Numbered from the stretch's first letter, positions 24,448 through 33,126 are shown. The stretch is DNA of 41,101 bases from an uncultured Eubacteriales bacterium (GCA_902774265.1 CACYHR010000060.1:1-41101); one strand, 5' to 3'. The notes: generated by a model not told the origin, from the sequence alone. Program-made: numbers and translations.

Positions 24448-25542
24448 TCATATTTCGTATATCGTGACATTTTCACTTGCTGTCAGATACAATATCGCGG
24501 AATAACGGAGTTTGAATCTCACTATATCTCCCGCCTTCAGGTTCTCAGCGCAGTCCTCAATATCCAGTATGGTATGATCACCCGACGCTCCAAGCACCTC
24601 CGCTCCCGGAATAAGCGGGACAAGGTCTCCCGGATCACCGTAATCCGCCCTGCCTATGGCCAGAAGAGCGCGCTTCCTGTTGCCCCGGTCTTTATATACA
24701 GCAGTATGTCCGGTCGCATCGACTCCAAGCTCCCCAATCGGATATGTAGGCTTGGTTCCTGCCTCTATCACCTCCGCTTCGAGAATGAACACCTCATCGC
24801 TCATATCGTCAACTTCTTTGCGTCCGTATGCCTCTCTGATCTGTACAAGCGGTCCTGTAAAAACAACCTCACCTATCCTCAGCATATTGACCTTTGCAGG
24901 CATTTCTTTATCGAATACAGGCATCAGACTTGAAGACGCTCCGCCGGAAACTATCTCAAGAGGTCTGCCTATTGCTTCCTCTACAGCCTCCGTATATGAA
25001 GCCAGCTGCTTCATTTTCTCCCCGGTAGGTATCACAGATCCGTAACAGCCGAGGTTTGTGCCTATACCTGCAAGATGCAGCCCGCTCAGCACATCCTCAG
25101 TATATTTGGCGACAGCAACAAGCTCGTCTTTATCGATGAAACCTTCTCTGAGGTCTCCCAGATCTGTCATAAGAATTACATTGTGTATCTTTCCTGCTCT
25201 GATAGCCTCTTCATCCGTGGCTTTCAGCACGGAATAATCACTCTGAAGACTGTAGTCACATGTCCTGACCAGTTCCGGCAGCTCTGAGATCATCGGGACG
25301 CGTATCATCAGCATAGGCAGGTCCACACCGCTGTCCCTTGCTCTCACCAGCTGTTCAAGCCGGGATGATGCGATCCATTTTGCACCGCAGGCTTCGAAAT
25401 CTTTTGCCACAGAAGCCATTCCTCCTGTAACTTTAATGACGCCTGCTACATCTATATTCGCATCTCTGCACCACCCGATCGCGGTATCCATATTACTGCG
25501 CAGCTTAGCGTGGTCTAGTATAAGCGCCGGTCTTTTTTTCAT
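24448..25542 (-). CDS. orr: Ornithine racemase-like PLP enzyme (alanine/ornithine racemase family)
   Basis: The 364-residue fold-type III PLP enzyme interconverts L- and D-ornithine (or a similar amino acid). The PLP lysine is Lys37 in AGVIKVTGG. Other marks are LVRTCDYSLQSD, GIGTNLGCYG, EIVSGGASSS and LRIGEVVFTGP. An ATG six codons upstream (25560) is in frame, but AGGTGAT at good spacing supports 25542. With the cyclodeaminase at 17062 it suggests ornithine fermentation, since D-ornithine enters the oxidative ornithine pathway in Clostridia. It lies 58 bases after the acyl-CoA synthetase gene and 89 before greA. Confidence 0.82.
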   Translation of the reverse strand: MKKRPALILDHAKLRSNMDTAIGWCRDANIDVAGVIKVTGGMASVAKDFEACGAKWIASSRLEQLVRARDSGVDLPMLMIRVPMISELPELVRTCDYSLQSDYSVLKATDEEAIRAGKIHNVILMTDLGDLREGFIDKDELVAVAKYTEDVLSGLHLAGIGTNLGCYGSVIPTGEKMKQLASYTEAVEEAIGRPLEIVSGGASSSLMPVFDKEMPAKVNMLRIGEVVFTGPLVQIREAYGRKEVDDMSDEVFILEAEVIEAGTKPTYPIGELGVDATGHTAVYKDRGNRKRALLAIGRADYGDPGDLVPLIPGAEVLGASGDHTILDIEDCAENLKAGDIVRFKLRYSAILYLTASENVTIYEI

Positions 25543-25600
25543 AGTATAATCACCTGCCATTCCTTCGAATCAATGATCGATAAACATTTACTGCTGCTCA

Positions 25601-27490
25601 TCAGTCAGCGGTCCTGTTATCCTCAACAAATCTGCGGATCTTCATTGCCGTAGTTTTGTTGAACGCACCCTTTTTAATGATAATATGTTTTATCCTTTTC
25701 CATTCCGGCAGCCCGGCATTGATCCTGTCCACCTCTTCATCTATCAGTTTATAGACCTCATCTGCATCATCGGCTCTGTCACCAAGCTTCTCTGCGATGT
25801 TCTCCCTGTCAGGTCTCAGCGTGACATATATCCCGCGCTTCATCCTGTCTTCGCTATTCTCATCCGCCCATACCATGCATTCCTCGATGTATGGACTGCG
25901 TCCGAGTTTTTCTTCGATCTCTTCCGGAAAAACGTTCTTACCGTTTGCGGCGATGATCACATTCTTTTTGCGGCCTGTTATGTACAGGTAGTTGTCCTCA
26001 TCGAGATAACCGAGGTCGCCTGTATGAAGCCATCCGTTTTCCATGCATTCAGCCGTTGCCTCAGGATTCTTATAATATCCCATCATGACCATAGGTCCTC
26101 TGAGACATATCTCACCGTTGCCATCCTCATCAGGATCTGTTATCCTGCACTCGGTGAACTGGAACAGCTTTCCGGCCGAATCATTTCTCATATATTTCCA
26201 CTGATCTGGATTGAGCGCGACCATAGGTGAAGTCTCGGTCATGCCGAAGCCCTGCAGGCACGGTATTCCCATGCTTCGGAAAAAAGCCAGCACCTTGGGA
26301 TCGACTCTGGCACCGCCGGCAATGAACATATCGATATTTCCGCCGAACTGAGCCATGATTATCTTTGCTACAGGTTTAGCAACATTGATTCCTACCCTGC
26401 TTGTCACATTGTTGATCCGCAGGACTGTGTTTACCAGCTTGTCCTTTCCCTGTTTTTTGAGTGTTTTCTGTATGGTATTGTAGAATTTTTCGTATATCAG
26501 CGGAACTGCGAGCAGGAATGTCGGCTTTACCGCCTGCATATCCTTTGTGATGTATTTGAGGCCTCTGCAGAAAGCCATGGATGCGCCCATGAAAAGGCCT
26601 TCTATCATAGTGCATGTGCACTCGTATGTGTGATGTATCGGCAGTACGCTGAAAAATATATCCGACGGACAGACTTCGAGGTATGTCTGGGCAATAAGCA
26701 CGTCGGTACACAGATTGCGGTGAGACAGCATTACACCCTTGCTGAGACCGGTCGTACCTGATGTGAACAGTATCGACACCATATCCGATGCACGTACTCT
26801 TGCATCGAGATAAGATCTGTCACCGGCAGCTACTCTAGCTTTTCCGTCTTTTCTGAGAAGGTTCCATGAATACAGGCCGTTTTTCTCATCTTCATGGGTC
26901 TTTTTATTGACTCCGATAACGAATCCGAGCCCTGTCTCTCCCTCTTCTTTTATGTCTTTAAATATATTGTAGTATTTATCCTGACAGCAGATCACCGCTT
27001 TGATGTCGCCCATCAGACAGAGATTTTTGAGTTCCCCTGCACTTAGCTCCTTGTCGAGCGGAATGACGACCCCGACGCCGCCTGCGATCGCAAAATATGA
27101 TTCAGCCCACTCATAGCAGTTAGCGCCTATAACGCCTATATGTTCACCTCTTAGTCCAAGGGCCAGAAGTGCTGTACCCAGACCCCGTACGTCATCGCGG
27201 ACCTGACCGTAGCTGAATTCCGTAAATTTACTGTCGCCGGGCATTATCTGATGATAGAGAACCTTGTCTCCGAATGCCTCTACACCTGATTCCATCATAT
27301 ATTTCAGATCCGGAACAGCTCTGCCTTTCCTGTACATGACCTCAGGAACCTCACTGTCTCTGATGGCATCAACATAGCTCTGCATATCAGCCATTTCAGC
27401 ATCCTTGAGTTCCCTGTATTCCTCTTCAGTCATGCTGTAAAGATCTGTATCTTTATATTTTTCAATTATCTGTTTGAAATCTCTGTCCAC
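25601..27490 (-). CDS. Long-chain acyl-CoA synthetase-like AMP-binding enzyme
   Basis: The 629-residue adenylate-forming enzyme activates a carboxylic acid to acyl-AMP and then the CoA thioester. Motifs are SILFTSGTTGLSKGVMLSH (P-loop), QGFGMTETSP, and TGDLGYLDEDNYLYITGRKK. The open frame extends to 27673, but that extension is translated repeat D. I chose GTG 27490 (VDRDFKQIIEKY), which has AGAGG at 27498-27502. The catalytic lysine would be in the C-terminal FNKTTAMKIRR. The chain length of the substrate is not predictable. The promoter is at 27756-27785, so repeat D lies in the mRNA leader. Confidence 0.9.
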   Translation of the reverse strand: MDRDFKQIIEKYKDTDLYSMTEEEYRELKDAEMADMQSYVDAIRDSEVPEVMYRKGRAVPDLKYMMESGVEAFGDKVLYHQIMPGDSKFTEFSYGQVRDDVRGLGTALLALGLRGEHIGVIGANCYEWAESYFAIAGGVGVVIPLDKELSAGELKNLCLMGDIKAVICCQDKYYNIFKDIKEEGETGLGFVIGVNKKTHEDEKNGLYSWNLLRKDGKARVAAGDRSYLDARVRASDMVSILFTSGTTGLSKGVMLSHRNLCTDVLIAQTYLEVCPSDIFFSVLPIHHTYECTCTMIEGLFMGASMAFCRGLKYITKDMQAVKPTFLLAVPLIYEKFYNTIQKTLKKQGKDKLVNTVLRINNVTSRVGINVAKPVAKIIMAQFGGNIDMFIAGGARVDPKVLAFFRSMGIPCLQGFGMTETSPMVALNPDQWKYMRNDSAGKLFQFTECRITDPDEDGNGEICLRGPMVMMGYYKNPEATAECMENGWLHTGDLGYLDEDNYLYITGRKKNVIIAANGKNVFPEEIEEKLGRSPYIEECMVWADENSEDRMKRGIYVTLRPDRENIAEKLGDRADDADEVYKLIDEEVDRINAGLPEWKRIKHIIIKKGAFNKTTAMKIRRFVEDNRTAD

Positions 27491-27518
27491 TTTTTTACCT
27501 CTTTTTATCCTGCCGGAA

Positions 27519-27651
27519 ATAACAGACACCGGATGTCCCCCGCCTCTTAGGCGGCGGGTTCCATTTTCGACCATCAGTGGTGGGTAACAATCCCCCACTG
27601 ATGCTCTCAGGAGCCAAGCGAGCTTGTTGGAGCTTTGCTCCTGGTTGAATT
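27519..27651 (+). repeat. Structured repeat, copy D
   Basis: This copy is identical to A over the two hairpins and carries part of the internal block (CAAGCGAGCTTGTTGGAGCTTTG) before the common end. It lies between the acyl-CoA synthetase promoter and start codon, so it is transcribed in the mRNA leader in the sense TTCAACC to TGTTAT. It is responsible for a false 61-codon N-terminal extension. Confidence 0.92.
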
Positions 27652-27755
27652 CCCGGAGACATGATAAACACAATCAAACACAGCAGGCCGCTATTTCTCC
27701 CATGCGCCTCTCTGCTGTATCCGATATTATTATCCCGTATGTTAAATGACGTTGA

Positions 27756-27785
27756 ATTGTAACATTTTAGCTGCTGCACTGTCAA
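27756..27785 (-). promoter_or_regulatory. Sigma-A promoter of the acyl-CoA synthetase operon
   Basis: A perfect TTGACA (27785-27780) is separated by 18 bases from TACAAT (27761-27756). Transcription would start near 27749, about 260 bases before the GTG start, and run through repeat D. Confidence 0.75.
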
Positions 27786-27794
27786 TTCACGCAG

Positions 27795-28271
27795 CTATTC
27801 AGGCAGTTTGCTCACATCTATCCAGGCAAGCGATCCTGATATATCATACAGCTCATCCGGGGTGAATTCCGCGCATGAATTAGACGAGCCGCAGGCAGGA
27901 TATATCTTGTCGAAACGTTTCATCGACTCATCGCAGTATATCCTTACATCGTCTCTTGTTATGCCGAATGCGCAGACTCCGCCGATCTCGTGGTTCGTAT
28001 ACTGCGGCACCTCGTCAGGAGCAAGCATCTTTGCTTTTTCGCCGAAGTAGTCTTTGTATTTTTTATTATCTACTCTTGCATCACCTGCGACCTGCACCAG
28101 TATTCCCGTACCATCCTTAAGCTTGAAACTGAGCGTCTTGCAAATGCGGGCAGGTTCAACGCCTACGGCTTTTGCGGCCAGCTCGACCGTTGCGCTCGAC
28201 ACATCGAATTCTCTGATCCTGTCTTCCATTCCTTTTGATGCGAGATAGGCTCTTGCGATTTCTATTGACAT
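27795..28271 (-). CDS. YbaK/EbsC-family aminoacyl-tRNA deacylase
   Basis: The 158-residue protein has the YbaK/ProX editing fold, which hydrolyses mischarged tRNAs (typically Cys-tRNA-Pro). Marks are ICKTLSFKLKDG, VQVAGDARVDNKKY, and EIGGVCAFGI. The invariant lysine is in the CKTL segment. An in-frame ATG 20 codons upstream exists, but the one at 28271 has AAGGGACGAAAG just before it and starts the conserved region. It is probably a single gene between brnQ and the acyl-CoA synthetase operon. Confidence 0.9.
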   Translation of the reverse strand: MSIEIARAYLASKGMEDRIREFDVSSATVELAAKAVGVEPARICKTLSFKLKDGTGILVQVAGDARVDNKKYKDYFGEKAKMLAPDEVPQYTNHEIGGVCAFGITRDDVRIYCDESMKRFDKIYPACGSSNSCAEFTPDELYDISGSLAWIDVSKLPE

Positions 28272-28301
28272 CTTTCGTCCCTTACCTTTCTCTGTAACAA
28301 T

Positions 28302-28336
28302 ATGGGCCGCCGCTTCAGCGCGACCGCCCATATCTT
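28302..28336 (-). terminator. Probable terminator of brnQ
   Basis: ATATGGGC and GCCCATAT form an 8-bp stem around GC-rich inner sequence that also pairs partly. The following T-tract (TTGTTA) is weak. It lies 20 bases after the brnQ stop. Confidence 0.55.
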
Positions 28337-28355
28337 ATTTCCCGCTTAATACGGC

Positions 28356-29717
28356 TTATGCAGCCTTTTTGTTTTTGCCGCCCATGATCACTGTCAGGAT
28401 TATTCCTATTACTAGACCGATGCATGCCGGTACTACCCATCCGAGTCCATGCTCAAAGAACGGGAATATCCTGCCTGCGAATTCTGTAACAGCAGGAATT
28501 CCTGCGGCATTCTGTATTCCTTCAGGCAGGGTCTTGAGGAAATCGAAGACTGCCGGAATAAATGCGCCAAGTGTTACACATCCGTATACATATCTGCTCT
28601 TTCCGAAAAGTCTCTCTGTCAGTGCCATGATGATAAGTACTGTAGCGAGAGGATAGAGCAGCATCAGTACAGGAACAGCATAATTGATGATCGCTGTCAG
28701 TCCTACATTTGAAATGATGAATGAGAACAGAGTGAAGAACATTGTCCATCCTCTGTAGTTCAGTTTGCCCGGTACGAGGCTGAGGAACATCTCAGCGCAG
28801 CTTGTAACCAGTCCAATGGCTGTCTTGAGGCAGGCCAGTGTTATTGTCGCTCCGAGAACCAGCATTCCGAACACTCCGAAATAGTGGTTGGAGATCTGAG
28901 TCAGAGCTATTCCTCCGTTATCAGATACATCGAAGAGACCTCTTGACTGTGCTCCCATAACTATAGTCAGCAGGTAGATAACGCCCATCAGTATTCCCGC
29001 AAACACTCCGGATTTGAGAGTTTCACGCGCTACATCATTGTCTTTTTCAACACCCAGATCCCTGATTATGTTGATGATGACAATACCGAAGGCGAGTCCT
29101 GCGATAGCATCCATTGTTCCGTATCCTTCGAGGAAACCGTTAAAGAGAGCACCGCTCTGATATGCTTCAACAGGCTCTACATCAGCAATGTTTGCGCCCG
29201 GATTGATCATAGCAACGATTATCAGGACCGCAAGAAAAACCAGGAACAGCGGATTGATCACCCTGCCTATCCATACTGTAATCTTGCCCGGTTTCAGTGA
29301 AAAATACATTACAAAGGCAAAGAATATAAATGTGAAGATGAGCTGTGCTATTCTCGGCGAAAAACCTCCGATAACAGGCTCCAGTCCCGTCGTGAACGAT
29401 ACTGTAGCGCATCTCGGGATAGCGAAGAAAGGTCCTATCGTAAGATACAGAACCGCTGTGAACAGTTTGCCGTACCATCCCGATACCTTGCTGCTCAGCT
29501 GCAGCAGATCGTCACTGTGTGTATTGCCTATAGCCGCAACAGCAAGAATAGGAATACCTACAGCGGTGATTACAAATCCTGCGATTGCAGGCCATGCATT
29601 GCTTCCAGCCATCTGTCCCAGATGGACAGGGAAGATAAGGTTGCCGGCACCAAAGAACATGCCGAACAGCGTACTCGCGACAATGACTGTCTCTTTCATT
29701 GTCAGTTTCTTTTTCAT
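28356..29717 (-). CDS. brnQ: Branched-chain amino-acid permease BrnQ (LIVCS family)
   Basis: The 453-residue protein with about 12 membrane helices is a cation-coupled importer of leucine, isoleucine and valine. The N-terminal FGMFFGAGNLIFPVHLGQ is the family hallmark, and IGPFFAIPRCATVSFTTG is in the fourth helix region. AGAGAGGAG precedes the ATG. Between it and recR (about 29742-29776) lies a dyad, AAGCTGCA/TGCAGCTT, without a T-run. Confidence 0.95.
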   Translation of the reverse strand: MKKKLTMKETVIVASTLFGMFFGAGNLIFPVHLGQMAGSNAWPAIAGFVITAVGIPILAVAAIGNTHSDDLLQLSSKVSGWYGKLFTAVLYLTIGPFFAIPRCATVSFTTGLEPVIGGFSPRIAQLIFTFIFFAFVMYFSLKPGKITVWIGRVINPLFLVFLAVLIIVAMINPGANIADVEPVEAYQSGALFNGFLEGYGTMDAIAGLAFGIVIINIIRDLGVEKDNDVARETLKSGVFAGILMGVIYLLTIVMGAQSRGLFDVSDNGGIALTQISNHYFGVFGMLVLGATITLACLKTAIGLVTSCAEMFLSLVPGKLNYRGWTMFFTLFSFIISNVGLTAIINYAVPVLMLLYPLATVLIIMALTERLFGKSRYVYGCVTLGAFIPAVFDFLKTLPEGIQNAAGIPAVTEFAGRIFPFFEHGLGWVVPACIGLVIGIILTVIMGGKNKKAA

Positions 29718-29810
29718 GAGATCAAAACTCCTCTCTGTGTGGTTAAGCTGCAGTTCCCATGCGTAAATGCAGCTTAAAGCTCAAAAGTATTCTGATAAAC
29801 CTGCATAATT

Positions 29811-30413
29811 CTACAGCTCGCGCCTGCCTTCAACCGCCTTGAGCAATGTGACTTCGTCTGCATATTCGAGATCTCCGCCGACCGGTATCCCGTGTGCGAT
29901 GCGTGTCACTTTGATGCCCGCAGGCTTTATCAGTCTGGAAATATACATTGCTGTCGCCTCCCCCTCGATATTGGGATTGGTGGCAATGATTATCTCCTGT
30001 ACTTCCGGGTCGTCCTGCAGCCTGGTAATAAGGCTCTTTAAATTGATATCGTTCGGACCGATTCCTTCCGCAGGCGAAATAGCTCCGTGAAGGACATGAT
30101 ACAGCCCCTTGTATTCCCTGATCCTTTCCATTGCAACGACATCCTGCGGGGTTTCGACTACGCATATAGTCGTACGATCCCTTGATTCGTCAGAGCAGAT
30201 CAGACATTTTTCCCTGTCAGTCAGATTGCCGCAGACACTGCAGTAGCGCAGGCTTTTTTTTGCGTCCACAACAGAAGCGGCCAGCTCTTCTGCTTCCCTG
30301 TCACTCAGACTGAGAATGTGAAAAGCAAGCCTCTGTGCTGTCTTGCCGCCTATTCCGGGCAGCTTGCTCAGCTCATTTATAAGTTTATTCAGCGATCTGG
30401 GATATTGCTTCAT
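29811..30413 (-). CDS. recR: Recombination protein RecR
   Basis: RecR acts with RecO/RecF to load RecA at gaps. The 200 residues contain the N-terminal HhH ([20 protein letters not shown]), a four-cysteine zinc finger ([16 protein letters not shown]) and a Toprim domain ([15 protein letters not shown]...YHVLHG). The length is standard. It is the last gene of dnaX-ybaB-recR. Confidence 0.98.
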   Translation of the reverse strand: MKQYPRSLNKLINELSKLPGIGGKTAQRLAFHILSLSDREAEELAASVVDAKKSLRYCSVCGNLTDREKCLICSDESRDRTTICVVETPQDVVAMERIREYKGLYHVLHGAISPAEGIGPNDINLKSLITRLQDDPEVQEIIIATNPNIEGEATAMYISRLIKPAGIKVTRIAHGIPVGGDLEYADEVTLLKAVEGRREL

Positions 30414-30467
30414 TTCCGCTTATTGCGATATGGTTCCGGTACAGAATATAAGATTTGCCTGCAGCTC

Positions 30468-30839
30468 CTAGAATCCCGGGAATCCCATGCCGCCCATGCC
30501 TAATCCTCCGGTGATTTTATTCATCTCGGACTCTGCAAGCTCTTCCATCTGTCTTGTAGCTTCATTCACAGCAGCCATTACGAGATCCTGCAGCATTTCA
30601 ACATCATCAGGATCAACAACATCCTTATCGATGATCAGTTTTGTGATCTCCTTGTTTCCGTTGATCGTTACCTCTACAGCACCGCCGCCTGCAGTCGTGG
30701 TGAGTTCCTTCTTCTCCAGCTCAGCCTGAGTAGCTTCCATCTCAGCCTGCATCTTCTGCAGCTGCTTCAGCTGGCTCTGCATGTCTTTTCCGCTCTGTCT
30801 TGTCTTAGGCTTTTTGCCGGCTCTCATACCTTTGCCCAT
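30468..30839 (-). CDS. ybaB: Nucleoid-associated protein, YbaB/EbfC family
   Basis: The 123-residue dimeric DNA-binding protein has the central coiled-coil helix (SQLKQLQKMQAEMEATQAELEKKE) split here over two recognisable stretches, then VEVTINGNKEITKLIID and a Met/Gly-rich tail. The N-terminus (about 20 residues, basic) is longer than in most homologues. AGGAG precedes the ATG. Repeat E is inserted 49 bases upstream, between it and dnaX. Confidence 0.96.
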   Translation of the reverse strand: MGKGMRAGKKPKTRQSGKDMQSQLKQLQKMQAEMEATQAELEKKELTTTAGGGAVEVTINGNKEITKLIIDKDVVDPDDVEMLQDLVMAAVNEATRQMEELAESEMNKITGGLGMGGMGFPGF

Positions 30840-30887
30840 TTTGTTTCTCCTTTTTATCTGTTTTGCAAATTGATTTCAATCAGTGTT

Positions 30888-31032
30888 AATTCAACCAGGA
30901 GCAAAGCTCCAACAAGCTCGCTTGATTGGAGCGAGCGACGCCGTCAACAGACACCGGGAGCTTCAGCTCCTGAGAGCATCAGTGGTGGAACCCGCCGCCT
31001 AAGAGGCGGGGGACATCCGGTGTCTGTTATAG
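30888..31032 (-). repeat. Structured repeat, copy E (long form)
   Basis: Same long form and orientation as copy C, with a slightly larger deletion at the second hairpin. The GTCTGTTATAG end is duplicated (to about 31045). It occupies most of the dnaX-ybaB intergenic interval, which is normally very short in this operon. Confidence 0.9.
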
Positions 31033-31103
31033 TCGTCTGTTATAGAATCTGATTGCTGTGACACAGAATGTCTATGCTTTCAGATTATTGATCTGTTAAT
31101 AAA

Positions 31104-32834
31104 CTATCCCGTTACTTCCGGTTTGATACCGAACAGGCTCTGTATGTCGGATACAACATCATTTACATTGATGTCTTCATCTATGATGCGTGAAGTTTCC
31201 TCCTGCTGCGCTTCCGTTACAGCTGCCGCGCGCCTTGCCTGCTCCGGCTCACCTTCTCTCAGTGTTACGAACACTTCAGATCCGTAAATAGCCTTTGCAG
31301 CCCTTGAAATATCCCCGAGCCTGTCATTGGCAGTTCTCATCTTTTGCGGCTTGACCGTTATGATCAGCTCACCGGATTCTGATTCGTATTCCGAACCCGA
31401 GGCATGTCTGCCGAGCTGGCTGACGAAGCTCCGGTCTGACGCAGCTATGGTATCGACTATCTTATACCACATGTCCGCTGCATCCCCCGGCACCTCACGG
31501 GGAGCTGAGGCTATCGATTCTATAGGCTCATCCTCTGCTTTTCCGGCATTTGCCGCAGCAGAAACTGTTTTTTTTGCGTCTGTATTATGCGATATGCCAT
31601 TTCCCGGACTTCCGCCCGACAGACCTGCCGAGGCCGATGATCTGCCTGCTGCCTGTCTGACAGGCCTTGCCGCGGCCGTTGTACGGACAGTCCCGCTCAG
31701 ATTACTGCTTTCGTATGTGCCGCCGTCTGACAGCCTCACTGCAGCTGTTTCCAGCAATATCCTCGGTCTCTCCGAATATCTCCCTATATTGATATATTCG
31801 GAAATAAGCCTTATCGCCCTCTCTATCGTCCCGATATCTATAGCATCTGCCTGGGATTTGAGTCTGCTCATGTTTTCTTCGGAGTAGCCCAGCATTCTGC
31901 CCGGTCTGCTTACGTATTTTACTATCATCAGATCGCGGAAATGTGTGAGCCAGTCCTTCAGTATCTGTCTTGCATCCTTACCGCGCTTTATTATCTCATC
32001 TATATATATTAATGTCTTTCCGATATCGCCCGCAGCAACTGCACCTGTCAGTGCCAGATAGAAATCCTCTCCTGCTGCGCCGGTATATTCCAGCACAAGA
32101 CCTCTGTCTAATTTGCTGTCCCCTGCCGCCATGCATTGTTCGAGAATGCTGAGCGCGTCTCTCACAGAACCGTCGGCTCTGGATGCAATAGTGACAAGCG
32201 CATCCGGAGTGACCTCGACACCTCTCTTAGCGCAGATCCTCTCCATTCCGGCTGCAAGTTCCTCTTCAGAAACCCTTCTGAAATTGAGCTCCATACAGCG
32301 CGACCTGATTGTCTGTCTGACTTTCTGCGGGTCTGTTGTTGCGAGAATAAAGATAGCATGTTCAGGCGGTTCCTCGAGAGTCTTGAGAAATGCGTTCTCT
32401 GCTGCCTGGCTCAGCATATGTACCTCGTCTATTATATAGACCTTGTATCTGCCCATGCTCGGCGGATATTTGACCATATCGATGATCGCTCTAAGGTCAT
32501 CAACTCCGTTGTTTGATGCCGCATCAAGCTCGATGCAGTCAACGAAACGTCCTTCTCTTATAGCCTCGCAGTTCTCGCAGTGTCCGCACGGAATAGTACC
32601 GCCTCCGGGAAGTTCAGCGCTCTCTGTTCCGGGTTCTCCCTCAAGACAGTTGACTGCCTTGGCGAGTATCCTTGCAGTTGTTGTCTTTCCTGTACCATGT
32701 GTACCCGCAAAAAGATAGGCCTGACTCACCGTTCCTGTCCTGATCTGATTCTGCAGGATCTTTACGATGTGCTTCTGACCTATAATGTCCCCGAATACTT
32801 CCGGGCGTTCCGCCCTGTACAGTGCAAGCTGCAT
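31104..32834 (-). CDS. dnaX: DNA polymerase III subunit gamma/tau
   Basis: The 576-residue clamp-loader ATPase has Walker A GTHGTGKTTTARILAK, zinc-binding CGHCENCEAIREGRFVDC, Walker B with sensor IIDEVHMLSQAAENAFLK, and the SRC-like IRSRCMELNF. A poorly conserved linker (about 400-470) and the tau C-terminus follow. The open frame runs 53 codons further upstream through the SRP RNA; those codons are not protein, and MQLALYRAERPEVF at 32834 is the family start. Eight consecutive A (31575-31568) at codons 420-423 offer a slippage site that would give a gamma form of about 435 residues. Confidence 0.96.
   Translation of the reverse strand: MQLALYRAERPEVFGDIIGQKHIVKILQNQIRTGTVSQAYLFAGTHGTGKTTTARILAKAVNCLEGEPGTESAELPGGGTIPCGHCENCEAIREGRFVDCIELDAASNNGVDDLRAIIDMVKYPPSMGRYKVYIIDEVHMLSQAAENAFLKTLEEPPEHAIFILATTDPQKVRQTIRSRCMELNFRRVSEEELAAGMERICAKRGVEVTPDALVTIASRADGSVRDALSILEQCMAAGDSKLDRGLVLEYTGAAGEDFYLALTGAVAAGDIGKTLIYIDEIIKRGKDARQILKDWLTHFRDLMIVKYVSRPGRMLGYSEENMSRLKSQADAIDIGTIERAIRLISEYINIGRYSERPRILLETAAVRLSDGGTYESSNLSGTVRTTAAARPVRQAAGRSSASAGLSGGSPGNGISHNTDAKKTVSAAANAGKAEDEPIESIASAPREVPGDAADMWYKIVDTIAASDRSFVSQLGRHASGSEYESESGELIITVKPQKMRTANDRLGDISRAAKAIYGSEVFVTLREGEPEQARRAAAVTEAQQEETSRIIDEDINVNDVVSDIQSLFGIKPEVTG
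31568..31575 (-). other. A8 slippage candidate for gamma-subunit production
   Basis: The dnaX reading is GCA AAA AAA ACA. A -1 shift meets UGA after 13 codons and a +1 shift meets UAG after 15. Either yields a product of about 435 residues, close to E. coli gamma (431). Whether slippage happens is untested. Confidence 0.5.
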
Positions 32835-32908
32835 CCTACGGCCTTGCCTTTCTGTTTTATGATTGATCTGCTGTAAAACAGTGATCTTACTGTCTACATA
32901 TAAAAATC

Positions 32909-33050
32909 CCGGCAGGCGATCCGTTGTACGCAGAGGCTTGTCTGCGGCACACAGAACGGGCCGCTTAATGCTGCTACCTCTCGGTCCTGACATGGTTCAC
33001 GGTGTCCTGTTGCGCAGGGCCCCCGCGCACAACGCGTCGCCCGCCGGCAC
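32909..33050 (-). ncRNA. ffs: Signal recognition particle RNA
   Basis: The minus strand carries the conserved SRP core: ACCATGTCAGGACCGAGAGG followed by TAGCAGCATTAAG, the Ffh-binding domain IV. The ends pair as CCGGCGGGCGA with TCGCCTGCCGG (11 bp, one GU), and a T5 run follows at 32907-32902. The length is about 140 bases, between the small (about 100) and large (about 270) bacterial forms. It lies directly upstream of dnaX as in many Bacillota. Confidence 0.95.
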
Positions 33051-33053
33051 TTG

Positions 33054-33068
33054 TGTGATTATATCACA
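33054..33068 (-). promoter_or_regulatory. ffs promoter with palindrome over the -10 box
   Basis: TGATATAAT is an extended -10 ending 7 bases before the expected RNA start. It is embedded in a perfect dyad, TGTGAT-ATA-ATCACA (33054-33068). A TTGTCA lies upstream but only 14 bases away. Confidence 0.6.
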
Positions 33069-33126
33069 ATGTTTATCTGACAACTACACTTTTTTTATAT
33101 TTTCTTTCAAATCTGTGCTATCTGTG

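Noticed and set aside
32835-32993. 53-codon N-terminal extension of DnaX
   Set aside because: These codons lie in the SRP RNA gene and in untranslated sequence; DnaX homologues begin at the M of MQLALYRAERPEVF.
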